Below, one piece after another: positions 24,707-36,846 of a stretch of DNA of 64,000 nt. The position numbers were made by a program, and so were the translations under genes. The notes beneath the pieces are model-generated. The model searched no databases. It was not told the DNA's origin and saw nothing but the letters and a program-made list of their open reading frames with translations. This DNA comes from Undibacterium parvum. GTDB lineage: Bacteria; Pseudomonadota; Gammaproteobacteria; Burkholderiales; Burkholderiaceae_D. Positions within the stretch are counted from its first letter, which is position 1; each line of letters opens with the position of its first letter. The stretch covers positions 4,464,001-4,528,000 of the forward strand of contig NZ_CP034464.1 of assembly GCF_003955735.1 (NCBI RefSeq), read 5' to 3'.

Positions 24707-25240
24707 ATGATCTATCCAATACTGAAAATGGGCGATGCGCGGCTGCTGCGAGTGGCGCAGCCTGTTTTGGAATTCAATACGCCAGAGTTATTGGCATTGA
24801 TCGCAGATATGTTCGAAACTATGGAACATGCCAGCGGCGCCGGTTTAGCTGCGCCACAAATTGGAGTGGATTTACGCCTGGTTATTTTTGGTTTTAAGAA
24901 TAATCAACGCTACCCAGATGCGCCTACTGTCCCTGAAACTGTCTTAATTAATCCTGTGCTGACGCCGCTGTCGGAAGAGATCGATGAGGCTTGGGAAGGC
25001 TGTCTTTCTGTGCCTGGCATGCGCGGCTTGGTGCCACGTTGGAGTAAATTACGCTACCAGGGATTTAATCAGTACGGCGAGAGTATCTGCCGTGATGTCG
25101 ATGGGTTTCATTCTCGGGTGGTACAGCATGAATGTGATCATCTCGATGGCAAGTTATACCCTATGCGTATCAGAGACTTAAGCCAATTTGGCTACACCGA
25201 AGTGCTATTTCCTGAGATGGACCCTAATCAAGACGATTAG
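24707..25240 (+). CDS. def: Peptide deformylase
   Basis: Def removes the formyl group from the initiator methionine of new proteins. The 177-residue enzyme has the three family motifs: [19 protein letters not shown] (metal-binding Cys) and the HEXXH motif HECDHLDG. It stands alone after ligA rather than in the usual def-fmt operon, so it may be a second deformylase; whether another exists cannot be seen here. Confidence 0.95.
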   Translation: MIYPILKMGDARLLRVAQPVLEFNTPELLALIADMFETMEHASGAGLAAPQIGVDLRLVIFGFKNNQRYPDAPTVPETVLINPVLTPLSEEIDEAWEGCLSVPGMRGLVPRWSKLRYQGFNQYGESICRDVDGFHSRVVQHECDHLDGKLYPMRIRDLSQFGYTEVLFPEMDPNQDD

Positions 25241-25272
25241 GGCAAATTAGCGTTTTCCGCAACAGGAAATAG

Positions 25273-25316
25273 GACTCGTGAAAGTTTGTGCTTAAGCAGC
25301 ACACTTAATACGAGTC
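25273..25316. terminator. Hairpin between convergent def and small basic ORF
   Basis: Arms GACTCGT (25273-25279) and ACGAGTC (25310-25316) are extended by a partly paired inner stem (GTGCT/AGCAC). The position between convergent genes suggests a bidirectional transcript end, but there is no clear T-tract. Confidence 0.45.
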
Positions 25317-25364
25317 ACTGTGAGCCGATTGATGTGAGCTACTGATGTGGACTACTGAAACAGA

Positions 25365-25475
25365 CTATTGATGCTTAGTCGCTTCTTTTTTCAGTTTCTT
25401 CGCTTCTTTTTTCTCTTTCGGTGATTTTGCTGGTTCTTTTTTTACCGCTTTTTTACTGTCTTGGGCTTTGCTCAT
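25365..25475 (-). CDS. Small lysine-rich protein (36 aa)
   Basis: An ATG at 25475, preceded by CGGAG eight bases upstream, opens a 36-residue protein. It is almost wholly Lys/Glu/Ala/Pro (MSKAQDSKKAVKKEPAK..., ending KKEATKHQ), soluble and very basic. A longer in-frame reading to 25553 lacks a ribosome site and is not preferred. Its composition resembles small histone-H1-like or nucleic-acid-binding tails of betaproteobacteria. No function is assigned, and it could be non-coding. Confidence 0.5.
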   Translation of the reverse strand: MSKAQDSKKAVKKEPAKSPKEKKEAKKLKKEATKHQ

Positions 25476-25756
25476 GATTTTGCTCCGGTAGGTGAAGTGA
25501 ATAACGATGTTGTCGCTAACATACCCACATATTATAGAGCAGTTATCGATCAAGTCTACAGCCAGGCGTGAATCTTGCGACGTATCTTGCTAAGTATCTT
25601 GCTACTATTCGTCCTTAGATGTTTTACATGTTAGATCAATAATGCCATAGTGATGCTTGTTTAGATTTTATCTACTAGAGATATTTCTTTGGACTAGTCT
25701 GATACTTGCCGTTCGTTTTACAAATTAATTTAGAAATTCAAACTCTTTCGTACTCA

Positions 25757-26602
25757 ATGAAAACACCAAAAAGAATACAACCACTGGTAGAAGAGGGCTT
25801 GGTCGACGATGTGTTACGCCAGCTCATGAGCGGCAAAGAGGCGACCGTGTATGTGGTGCGCTGTGGGGAAGAAATACGCTGCGCAAAAGTCTATAAAGAA
25901 GCCAATCAACGTAGTTTTCATCAAGCTGCATCGTATCAAGAGGGTCGCAAAGTAAAGAATAGCCGGCAAGCGCGCGCTATGGAGAAGGGCACGCGTTACG
26001 GTCGCAAGATGCAAGAAGAGGCATGGCAAAACGCCGAGGTCGATGCCCTGTATCGGCTGGCTGCTGCTGGCGTGCGAGTGCCTAAGCCTTACATCTGTTT
26101 TGAGGGTGTACTGCTGATGGATCTGGTCACTGATGCCGCAGGCAATGCGGCACCTAGGCTTAATGACGTAGAACTCAGTGAGGCGCAGGCGCTGGACTAC
26201 CATGCGCAACTCTTGCAGCAAGTGGTCTTGATGTTGTGTGCAGGCGTGATCCATGGCGATTTGTCTGAGTTTAATATTTTGGTTGATGCCGAAGGCCCTG
26301 TGATTATCGATCTGCCGCAAGCGATCGATGCGGCCAGTAATACCGAAGCCGCGGTCTTGCTAGAGCGCGACGTCGCCAATCTCGCCAGCTATTTTGGCCG
26401 TTTTGCGCCGCAGCTCAATCACACCCAATACGGCAAAGAAATGTGGGCTTTGTATACCGCAGGATTGCTGAGGACTGATACCGCATTAACCGGGCGTGTC
26501 GCAGCCGAAAAACGCCCTGCCAATGTTGGGGCAGTTTTGCATGAGATACAGTTGGCCAGGCGCGAAGAAGAAGACCGGCAACGCTCGCAGCAAGAGATGT
26601 AG
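25757..26602 (+). CDS. RIO1-type serine/threonine protein kinase
   Basis: This 281-residue protein resembles bacterial RIO-like kinases such as PA4780. It has a glycine-poor nucleotide loop (SGKEATVYVV), the ATP-binding lysine in IRCAKVYKE, the catalytic loop HGDLSEFNILV and the metal-binding IDLPQ that replaces DFG. The ATG at 25757 (MKTPKRIQPL) is used because the upstream 17 in-frame codons lack family similarity. The substrate is unknown. Confidence 0.88.
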   Translation: MKTPKRIQPLVEEGLVDDVLRQLMSGKEATVYVVRCGEEIRCAKVYKEANQRSFHQAASYQEGRKVKNSRQARAMEKGTRYGRKMQEEAWQNAEVDALYRLAAAGVRVPKPYICFEGVLLMDLVTDAAGNAAPRLNDVELSEAQALDYHAQLLQQVVLMLCAGVIHGDLSEFNILVDAEGPVIIDLPQAIDAASNTEAAVLLERDVANLASYFGRFAPQLNHTQYGKEMWALYTAGLLRTDTALTGRVAAEKRPANVGAVLHEIQLARREEEDRQRSQQEM

Positions 26603-26651
26603 ACTTGTTTTTGTTTTTGTTCTGCTCGCTTCGTAGTACGGTTTTTAAAAC

Positions 26652-26735
26652 TGGCATGCCCGCTTGCGCACTATCCATGCGGGTTTCCAGCCTGTCTGGC
26701 CTGTAGGGCGCATGGATACTGCGCGTCCGGCATGG
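26652..26735. repeat. REP-like extragenic palindrome (copy B)
   Basis: Perfect 10-base arms TATCCATGCG (26672-26681) and CGCATGGATA (26709-26718) are nested in wider imperfect arms. It shares the TATCCATGCGGGTTT core with the element at 8360-8424. It lies between the RIO kinase gene and tatD. Confidence 0.7.
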
Positions 26736-26816
26736 CAGTAAATAGAAACATCTACTAAGTTTCTATCTTTTGTCTGACCATTACTTAATCACTAATTAAA
26801 CTTAGAATGCGCTTGT

Positions 26817-27650
26817 ATGTGGATAGATAGCCACTGTCATTTGGATGCCGCTGAATTTGCCGGGCAGTCTCTCGCTGTGGCGCAGCAAGCCGCCTCAGCG
26901 GGAGTGTCCTCCATCGTCATACCGGCGGTTCATCCCAGTAATTTTTCGGTGGTGGCGGAGTTGGCGCAAAATTCGCCAACTTGCTTCTACACTTTGGGCA
27001 TACACCCTATGTATGTGCCAGACGCGCATGAAGATGCATTGCTGGCATTGCGGAAAAAAGTACAGGATTTAATCTCTACACCGGAGTTGGCATCTGGGTT
27101 TGTTGGGATTGGCGAGATAGGCTTAGATTTTTTTGTGCCTGCCCTGACTCAGAGTCCTTTAAAAGAAAAGCAAGAGTATTTTTTTACGGAGCAACTTAAA
27201 ATTGCCAGTGATTTTGAGTTGCCGGTTTTAATGCATGTGCGTCGTTCGCAAGACATCATCCTTAAGCACTGCCGACGCATTAAAGTCGCTGGCGGCATTG
27301 CGCACGCCTTCAACGGCAGCGAACAACAGGCGCAGGCCTTTATCGGGCTAGGGTTGAAGCTGGGATTCGGCGGTGCCATGACCTATCCACGTGCTTTGCA
27401 AATTCGTCGATTGGCAAGTGGGCTGCCACTAGATGCCATCGTATTAGAAACCGACGCACCAGATATTGCACCGCATTGGCTGGCCAATGGCATCAATAGC
27501 CCGGTCGAGTTGCCAAAAATCGGCGCGGTTCTGGCCCAGTTACGCGGCATGCCAGCGGAACTGATTGCCGCGCGCACTAGTGCCAATGTGTTGGATGCCC
27601 TACCGCGCATGCGCTTGCCCAAAACTGCTCCGTCTTCCAGCGCGCGCTGA
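26817..27650 (+). CDS. tatD: TatD-family metal-dependent hydrolase/DNase
   Basis: This 277-residue TIM-barrel hydrolase belongs to the TatD/YcfH family of metal-dependent 3'-5' exonucleases or tRNA/DNA hydrolases. The first metal ligands are in WIDSHCHLDA. GEIGLDF, PVLMHVRRS, HAFNGS and LETDAPDIAP follow. The start is ATG at 26817. The downstream gene starts four bases after its stop. Confidence 0.9.
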   Translation: MWIDSHCHLDAAEFAGQSLAVAQQAASAGVSSIVIPAVHPSNFSVVAELAQNSPTCFYTLGIHPMYVPDAHEDALLALRKKVQDLISTPELASGFVGIGEIGLDFFVPALTQSPLKEKQEYFFTEQLKIASDFELPVLMHVRRSQDIILKHCRRIKVAGGIAHAFNGSEQQAQAFIGLGLKLGFGGAMTYPRALQIRRLASGLPLDAIVLETDAPDIAPHWLANGINSPVELPKIGAVLAQLRGMPAELIAARTSANVLDALPRMRLPKTAPSSSAR

Positions 27651-27654
27651 GTTT

Positions 27655-30102
27655 ATGCGTAGCGCGATCACAAGCTTTGTTCTTGGTGTCGTGATTCTGC
27701 AGCAGCAGGCCTATCTACTCGAACTACAAGTACTAGTAGTGAGCCTGATTCTACTGCTGAGCGCATTGCTGATTGCATTGCGCTTGCAACGCAGGGGCTA
27801 CCCAACTTCTGCTAACGCTTATCGCTACCTGTACCGCAGTTGCATATTGATACTAAGCGCCATGCTGGGTTTTGTCTGGGCCTCACTGTTCGCCACTTAC
27901 TATCTTTCAGTGCAATTGCCTAAGGAGTGGGAGGGCAGGGATATTACTGTGATCGGTGTGGTCAGTAGCTTGCCACATCATTTTCAGCAGGGTCTGAGGT
28001 TTAATTTTAAGATAGAACAAACGCTTGAGGATAGAACTTTGGCTGCCACGCTTCCGAAGAACATCGCGCTGGCCTGGTATTTTCCACCTAATTCAGCACT
28101 AAGTGCTAGCGAGATAGGCGCGCCGAATGCGGGCGAGCGCTGGCAGTTGACGCTCAGATTAAAGCGTCCTTATGGCAACGCTAATCCTCTTAGTAGTTTT
28201 GATTATGAGGTCTGGCTTTTAGAGCAGCAATTGCGCGCCACTGGTTATGTACGGCCAGATGGCGCCTACAAAAATCAGCGTATCGACGCCTTCGTCTGGA
28301 GTCCAAACAATCTGATACAGCGTAGTCGTTCCTACTTGCGTGATCGCATACAAACTGCCTTAGTTGGCGCGCCTTATGCAGGCGTGATTGTGGCGCTAGT
28401 GATCGGTGATCAAAGAGGTGTAGCACAATCGGATTGGAAAATATTTAATCGCACCGGTATCTCGCATTTAGTATCGATTTCTGGCTTACACATCACCATG
28501 CAGGCGGGCTTGTTTGGCGCGCTAATGCATTACCTATGGCGACACTCGTTTTTTACCAATGCCCAATTGCCCTTGTATTTGCCGGCACAAAAAGTGGCAG
28601 CCCTGACCGGAATGGCGGTCGCTTTGCTGTACGTGGCTTTGGCAGGTTTCGGAGTGCCTGCCCAGCGCACGCTGTATATGTTGAGCGTGGTGGCGGCCGC
28701 TATGTGGAGTGGGCGTCTGACTAGTGTCTCGCACACCTTATGCTTAGCCTTGCTGGTGGTGGTGCTGCTCGATCCGTGGGCGGTATTGTGGCCAGGTTTT
28801 TGGCTGTCGTTTGTGGCGGTAGCGATCTTAATATTTGGCGCGAATGCGCAGTCACGATCGTCCCCACAGAACGATAGGCTAGGCAAAATATGGGGAGTGA
28901 TGCGACAGGCCAGTCGCACCCAATATGTGGTGACCATGGGCTTACTTCCTCTGACGATGCTGCTGTTCGGACAGGTCTCGTTGATCAGCCCCTTGGCCAA
29001 TGCGCTCGCAATTCCTTTGATAAGCCTGGTGGTAACGCCGCTATCCTTGTTAGGCAGTGTGCTACCTGCGCCTTTTTCGAACTGGCTATTGCAGTTCGCG
29101 CATTTTTGGGTGCAGACCTTGGTTAGAATTTTGGAGCTACTGAGTCAATATGACTTTGCCGTATGGCGTGCGCCTATACCACCTTTTATTCTATTTGCGA
29201 TCGCCATGCTAGGGACGCTTTGGCTGTTGGCACCGCGTGGTTGGCCGTTGCCTTGGTTAGGTCTGTTCTGCTACTTCCCACTGTTTATCAATTCTGAAGA
29301 GCCGCAAAAGAAAGGAGAAATGCGGGTAACTGCCTTCGATGTCGGGCAAGGCATGGCGCTACTGGTGGAGACTGCGCAACATCGTTTATTGTATGACACG
29401 GGGCCGTATTATTCGCCAGAATCAGATGGCGGTAGCCGGGTCTTGCTTCCTTACTTTAATGCGCGCGGCATCTCGCATCTTGATACTTTAGTTGTATCTC
29501 ACAATGACAACGATCATTCTGGCGGTGCTTTGAGCCTACTGGCTGGGATGCAGGTGGATTTGCTGAGTTCCTCTTTAAAGCTGGATAGTGCCATCGTTAG
29601 CGCTGCCGCCAGGCATAGCCGTTGCGCGGCGGGTCAAGCCTGGGATTGGGACGGCGTGCATTTTGAAATGTTGCAGCCGACGTCAGCTAGTTACGACAGT
29701 GATAAATGGAAACCGAATGCCAGAAGTTGCACCCTCAAAATTTCAACTCCCACGCTGTCATTGTTGTTGCCTGGTGACATAGAGGCGATACAGGAAGATG
29801 AAATGCTCAATAGCATAGCGCCTAAATTATTGAGCACTGTTTTGCTGGCGCCACATCATGGCAGCGGCACCTCTTCAACCCCGGCATTCTTACGCGCAGT
29901 GCAGCCGCAAGTTGCGATCTTTCAGGTCGGATATAGAAATCGCTATCATCATCCCAAGCCTGAAGTTTTCGATCGCTATGCTGAGTTTGGAGTAAACCGT
30001 CTAAGAACAGACGAATCGGGTGCAATCACATTACAATTCGGGACAACATTGCTCATTTCCGAATTTCGCACCGAACATGCACGTTATTGGTATCGACGTT
30101 GA
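27655..30102 (+). CDS. comEC: ComEC/Rec2-family DNA uptake channel protein
   Basis: ComEC transports single-stranded DNA across the inner membrane during natural transformation. The 815-residue protein has N-terminal membrane segments, an OB-like extracellular region (about 70-210), the Competence domain starting near ALVIGDQRGVAQSDWKIFNRTGISHLVSISGLHI, and a C-terminal metallo-beta-lactamase-like domain (VSHNDNDHSGG, LLAPHHGSGTSS). The ATG at 27655 is chosen because the longer in-frame reading only overlaps tatD. It is full length, so the strain may be competent. Confidence 0.93.
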   Translation: MRSAITSFVLGVVILQQQAYLLELQVLVVSLILLLSALLIALRLQRRGYPTSANAYRYLYRSCILILSAMLGFVWASLFATYYLSVQLPKEWEGRDITVIGVVSSLPHHFQQGLRFNFKIEQTLEDRTLAATLPKNIALAWYFPPNSALSASEIGAPNAGERWQLTLRLKRPYGNANPLSSFDYEVWLLEQQLRATGYVRPDGAYKNQRIDAFVWSPNNLIQRSRSYLRDRIQTALVGAPYAGVIVALVIGDQRGVAQSDWKIFNRTGISHLVSISGLHITMQAGLFGALMHYLWRHSFFTNAQLPLYLPAQKVAALTGMAVALLYVALAGFGVPAQRTLYMLSVVAAAMWSGRLTSVSHTLCLALLVVVLLDPWAVLWPGFWLSFVAVAILIFGANAQSRSSPQNDRLGKIWGVMRQASRTQYVVTMGLLPLTMLLFGQVSLISPLANALAIPLISLVVTPLSLLGSVLPAPFSNWLLQFAHFWVQTLVRILELLSQYDFAVWRAPIPPFILFAIAMLGTLWLLAPRGWPLPWLGLFCYFPLFINSEEPQKKGEMRVTAFDVGQGMALLVETAQHRLLYDTGPYYSPESDGGSRVLLPYFNARGISHLDTLVVSHNDNDHSGGALSLLAGMQVDLLSSSLKLDSAIVSAAARHSRCAAGQAWDWDGVHFEMLQPTSASYDSDKWKPNARSCTLKISTPTLSLLLPGDIEAIQEDEMLNSIAPKLLSTVLLAPHHGSGTSSTPAFLRAVQPQVAIFQVGYRNRYHHPKPEVFDRYAEFGVNRLRTDESGAITLQFGTTLLISEFRTEHARYWYRR

Positions 30103-30116
30103 TACTCATACAGTAT

Positions 30117-30953
30117 ATGTCTCCATCATTTATGCAAATGCCCACTCCAAATACTCGCAAGCCGATACTACATTTTGTCCATGCTAATAGTTTTCCAGCC
30201 GGGACCTATGCGGTATTTTTTCAGCATCTTAGAGAACATTATGATGTGCGCGCTCTAGAAATTCATGGGCATAATCCGGCTTATCCTGTGACTGATGGCT
30301 GGCCGCATCTGGTGCAGGAATTAATCGATACCTTGACGCAGCAATATCAAGAACCGGTGATCCTGGTCGGCCATTCTCTTGGTGGGATTTTAGCTTTCAT
30401 GCTGGCGCATCTACGCCCGGATCTAATCAGCTCTGTGGTGGTACTTGATTCGCCTTTGGTGGGTGGTTGGCGTGCTTTGATGCTGAAATTATTCAAGAAG
30501 ACGGGCCTAGATAAAAAATTTTCGCCAGCGCGCTTCTCCGAGAAACGTAGAAATGTCTGGAAAAGCGAGGCTGAAGCCTACGCACACTTTGTCAGTAAGG
30601 AGATGTTTGCAATCTGGCCGACTCAAGTATTGAAGGATTACGTCAGTTGTGGAATGAGTGCGCATCATGAGGGCGTCACTTTACGTTTTACGCGCGAGGT
30701 AGAGAGTCAAATTTATCGAACCCTACCGCATCATTTGGGCGCCATTGCCAGAAAAGGGGTAAAAGTACCCATAGGTTTTGTTGGTGGCGACGACTCGGTA
30801 GAATGCCGGCAAGCAGGCTTAGCCGCGACCAGGAAATTGGTCGGCAAAAATTTTGTTAAAATTCCTGGCGGTCATTTGTTGCCTATGGAGGTGCCAGCCG
30901 AAACAGCTAAAGCTGTCCATGCGATGATTGACTCATTTAAATTGAAGGCCTGA
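30117..30953 (+). CDS. Alpha/beta hydrolase
   Basis: This 278-residue alpha/beta hydrolase has the nucleophile elbow GHSLGG, an N-terminal oxyanion region (HFVHANSFPAGTY), an acidic residue in FVGGDDSVE and a final catalytic His in PGGHLLPME. An in-frame ATG at 30132 could also be the start. The substrate is unknown; esterase or lactonase are possible. It lies directly after comEC and two bases before the LpxR-like gene. Confidence 0.85.
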   Translation: MSPSFMQMPTPNTRKPILHFVHANSFPAGTYAVFFQHLREHYDVRALEIHGHNPAYPVTDGWPHLVQELIDTLTQQYQEPVILVGHSLGGILAFMLAHLRPDLISSVVVLDSPLVGGWRALMLKLFKKTGLDKKFSPARFSEKRRNVWKSEAEAYAHFVSKEMFAIWPTQVLKDYVSCGMSAHHEGVTLRFTREVESQIYRTLPHHLGAIARKGVKVPIGFVGGDDSVECRQAGLAATRKLVGKNFVKIPGGHLLPMEVPAETAKAVHAMIDSFKLKA

Positions 30954-30955
30954 AA

Positions 30956-31921
30956 ATGCACACGCCACAAAAAACACCGAAAAAAATGTATAAGCACTGG
31001 CAATTAGCTTTGTCTATTCTGCTATTTTCGCTTTGTAATAAAAACGCCCTAGCCGATGTCGCACCCTCTGAGGATGAGTGGCAGCGCGTTTCTAGCAGCG
31101 GGACTACAGTATTTAAACTGGCGATCGATAATGACAGTTTGTTATTGCGAAAAGACGATGGTTTTTATACCAGTGGTAATCAAATTTCAGTTTCGAAAGT
31201 TCTCAATAGTGAGGATCTCTCCATTAGCTATGGCTGGAGAATCGCGCAAGACCTATATACGGCCTCGGATATCAAGCTGTATCCTAACCAAATTTCAAAT
31301 ATAGACCATCCTTACGCTGGATGGCTCTATACAGGCATATTCAAAGAACTCGCTAAATCTAACGGCCAAGCCTGGGGCCTGGGTTTGGATGTGGGCTGTT
31401 TAGGCCCTTGCGCAGGCGGGCAGGGGACTCAGACCCAATTGCATAAGCTGCTCAATCAACCCTTACCACAAGGCTGGGATACGCAATTGCATCAAGAGTG
31501 GGGTGCTGTTTTGTCCGGCGAATGGCGGCCCGGCCGCTGGTCTTTTAATCAGAATGTGGACCTCAGTCCTAGCTTCAAAGCCCGCTTTGGAAATATCTTT
31601 ACCGATGCCAGTATGGGCGCAACTTTACGTTTAGGCCGGCATAATGCCTTGCCAGAACAGCCGGGTAGTTACGGCTTTTTACGCGCTGAGGTAAAGGCTA
31701 TTGGCTATGACGCAACTCTGCAAGGCGGTTACTTCAACAAACAACAATCGGCAGTGCATCCCAAGCCAGCCGTGGCCGAGTTAGAACTAGGCTATCAGTG
31801 GCGCGGCGCGACATATGGCCTATATGCCTCAATAATCCGTCGTAGTAATGAAATTAAAGAATTAGATAATTCTATGGGCGCGCAAAATTTTGCTCGAATA
31901 CAATTTATTTATGGCATGTAA
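30956..31921 (+). CDS. LpxR-like outer-membrane lipid A deacylase
   Basis: This 321-residue protein has a signal peptide (about residues 12-34, ending ALA-DV) and alternating beta-strand sequence ending in a C-terminal aromatic strand, as expected for an outer-membrane barrel. It matches the LpxR/DUF2219 family through IDNDSLLLRKDDGFYTSGNQ (catalytic Asn/Asp and YTxG region) and HPYAGWLY. LpxR removes the 3'-acyloxyacyl group of lipid A. The gene may follow the hydrolase in one transcript. Confidence 0.82.
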   Translation: MHTPQKTPKKMYKHWQLALSILLFSLCNKNALADVAPSEDEWQRVSSSGTTVFKLAIDNDSLLLRKDDGFYTSGNQISVSKVLNSEDLSISYGWRIAQDLYTASDIKLYPNQISNIDHPYAGWLYTGIFKELAKSNGQAWGLGLDVGCLGPCAGGQGTQTQLHKLLNQPLPQGWDTQLHQEWGAVLSGEWRPGRWSFNQNVDLSPSFKARFGNIFTDASMGATLRLGRHNALPEQPGSYGFLRAEVKAIGYDATLQGGYFNKQQSAVHPKPAVAELELGYQWRGATYGLYASIIRRSNEIKELDNSMGAQNFARIQFIYGM

Positions 31922-31965
31922 ATTTAGTGAAAAGCACAGATAAATCATTAAAATATCTATTGTGA

Positions 31966-33672
<1,707 letters not shown>

Positions 33673-33673
33673 C

Positions 33674-34528
33674 ATGAAGCTTTGCGGTTTTGATGTCGGC
33701 CTCGATCATCCTTTCTTTCTCATCGCAGGTCCATGCGTTATTGAGTCCCATCAAATGGCGCTTGATACTGCTGGTGCTTTGAAAGAGATGACGACAGCCT
33801 TAGGTATTCCTTTCATCTATAAGTCTTCTTTCGATAAGGCCAACCGCTCATCCGGTACGTCTTTCCGTGGCTTGGGAATGGAGAAGGGCTTAGAGATTTT
33901 GGCTGACGTCAAGAAGCAATTGAATGTGCCGGTATTGACCGATATCCATGCGATCGAAGAAATTAAACCGGTGGCAGCGGTGGTCGATGTCTTGCAGACG
34001 CCTGCATTTCTGTGCCGTCAGACTGATTTTATTCAGGCCTGTGCGCAATCTGGGATACCAGTCAATATTAAGAAAGGCCAATTCTTAGCGCCCCACGATA
34101 TGATTAATGTCATCGCCAAGGCGCGCGCTGCAGCTAAAGAAGTTGGCTTATCCGAAGATCTTTTCATGGCCTGCGAACGTGGTGTCTCATTTGGATACAA
34201 TAATTTGGTATCCGATATGCGCTCGCTCGCAATCATGCGTGAAACCAATTGCCCTGTGGTTTTTGATGCCACCCACTCGGTGCAGTTGCCGGGCGGGCAG
34301 GGCACATCTTCCGGCGGGCAACGCGAGTTTGTTCCGGTATTGGCGCGTGCGGCGATTGCGGTTGGCGTAGCTGGCTTGTTTATGGAAACTCATCCGAATC
34401 CTGCAATGGCCATGTCGGACGGTCCGAATGCTGTGCCATTAGGACGCATGAAAGAATTGCTATCAACTTTGATCGACCTTGATCGGGTTGTGAAAAAGAA
34501 TGGATTCCTGGAGTCCAGTTTTAACTGA
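33674..34528 (+). CDS. kdsA: 3-deoxy-8-phosphooctulonate synthase
   Basis: KdsA condenses phosphoenolpyruvate with arabinose-5-phosphate to Kdo-8-phosphate for LPS inner core. The 284-residue protein has the start IAGPCVIES, the segment [10 protein letters not shown], and [14 protein letters not shown]. The ATG at 33674 gives the family start MKLCGFDVG. The pyrG-kdsA-eno-ftsB order is common in proteobacteria. Confidence 0.97.
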   Translation: MKLCGFDVGLDHPFFLIAGPCVIESHQMALDTAGALKEMTTALGIPFIYKSSFDKANRSSGTSFRGLGMEKGLEILADVKKQLNVPVLTDIHAIEEIKPVAAVVDVLQTPAFLCRQTDFIQACAQSGIPVNIKKGQFLAPHDMINVIAKARAAAKEVGLSEDLFMACERGVSFGYNNLVSDMRSLAIMRETNCPVVFDATHSVQLPGGQGTSSGGQREFVPVLARAAIAVGVAGLFMETHPNPAMAMSDGPNAVPLGRMKELLSTLIDLDRVVKKNGFLESSFN

Positions 34529-34781
34529 TTTATTGCGTGATGCAAGTCCCGTCCGCGCCGACTCAGGTGGCGGGCGGTGAAGATAAAAGCTTTTGAACCC
34601 ATCGACCTGAAGATACGCTGACAGTGCCGCCATTAAGCGCCGCTGCCATATTCTTGTCATTACCAAAAATCAAAATGTCGTTTTATCTAGAAACCCGTTA
34701 CATGCAACGGTGAGACCCAGCCGCATTATTTTATTTTGTTGGCGAATTTCTTATTTTAAATTGATCGTTTAGGAGAATTGA

Positions 34782-36065
<1,284 letters not shown>

Positions 36066-36076
36066 GCTTTATTTGT

Positions 36077-36105
36077 AAAAGGGAGAGCATTTGTTCTCCT
36101 TTTTT
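36077..36105 (+). terminator. Terminator after eno
   Basis: GGGAGA pairs with TCTCC across a short loop, followed by TTTTTT, 12 bases after the eno stop and just before ftsB. Confidence 0.75.
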
Positions 36106-36136
36106 ATGTACTTTATTTTTGATAGATTAAAACTCA

Positions 36137-36475
36137 ATGCGCTTACTTGCCATCGTGTTCGTCACCTTGTTATTGTTGATTCAATATCCGCTGTGGTTGG
36201 GTAAAGGCGGTTGGCTGCGCGTTTGGGAATTAGATAGGCAAGTAAGCGCAGCGCAAAAGAAGAATGAAGATCTGAAAGAGAGAAATAATAAACTCGCTTC
36301 AGAAGTTGAAGATCTAAAAATAGGTACAGGCGCTGTAGAAGAACGCGCTCGTTTTGAGTTGGGAATGATTAAGAGAGATGAAATCTTTGTACAGATACTT
36401 AATGCTGGCACCGAATTAAAATCCAACCCGGCAGCAGCTTTAGGAAGTAAGCCAGTTATTGGTGCGCGGCAATAG
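36137..36475 (+). CDS. ftsB: Cell division protein FtsB
   Basis: FtsB forms the FtsQLB divisome subcomplex that triggers septal peptidoglycan synthesis. The 112-residue protein has one N-terminal membrane helix (residues 3-15, [20 protein letters not shown]), a coiled coil (about 32-62, with [14 protein letters not shown]) and the conserved [15 protein letters not shown] motif. It is a few residues longer than E. coli FtsB at the C-terminus. The position after eno is the usual one. Confidence 0.92.
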   Translation: MRLLAIVFVTLLLLIQYPLWLGKGGWLRVWELDRQVSAAQKKNEDLKERNNKLASEVEDLKIGTGAVEERARFELGMIKRDEIFVQILNAGTELKSNPAAALGSKPVIGARQ

Positions 36476-36846
36476 CAAAGTAAGCGAATCGGAGAGGCAA
36501 ATAATAGCCTGGTATTTCGCATAATTTATATTATGTAAAATTGAAGTTCAAAATTTACGCATCAATAGAAGCGATATTTAACCGTTCGGCGAAGTAAAAG
36601 TAGTCACTTAGTGGACGTAAATGTGGAACTTCCCGAATAAAATGAAATAAATCTGATACCCTTACTGCAATAAGTATTTGAATTTAATGATTTATTCACG
36701 TTTGTTGCGACAGAAACGCGCTAATGTAAAACTTTGGACTCTACTTACCTAATGCTTTGGTCCATTTCAATCAGTCCAAATTATTACGTTAATCGGAATG
36801 CTTTAACGTAAAAGTATCCGGTTGAAAACATTGCTCTCGCTAGTCA
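36476..36846. other. AT-rich gap with an ACGT-type inverted repeat
   Basis: These 371 bases have no plausible gene. They contain a perfect 9-base inverted repeat, TTACGTTAA at 36784-36792 and TTAACGTAA at 36803-36811, just past the 3' end of the KfrA-like gene. Its ACGT core resembles the sites upstream of both KfrA-like genes. This marks the change from core to accessory sequence. Confidence 0.5.
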
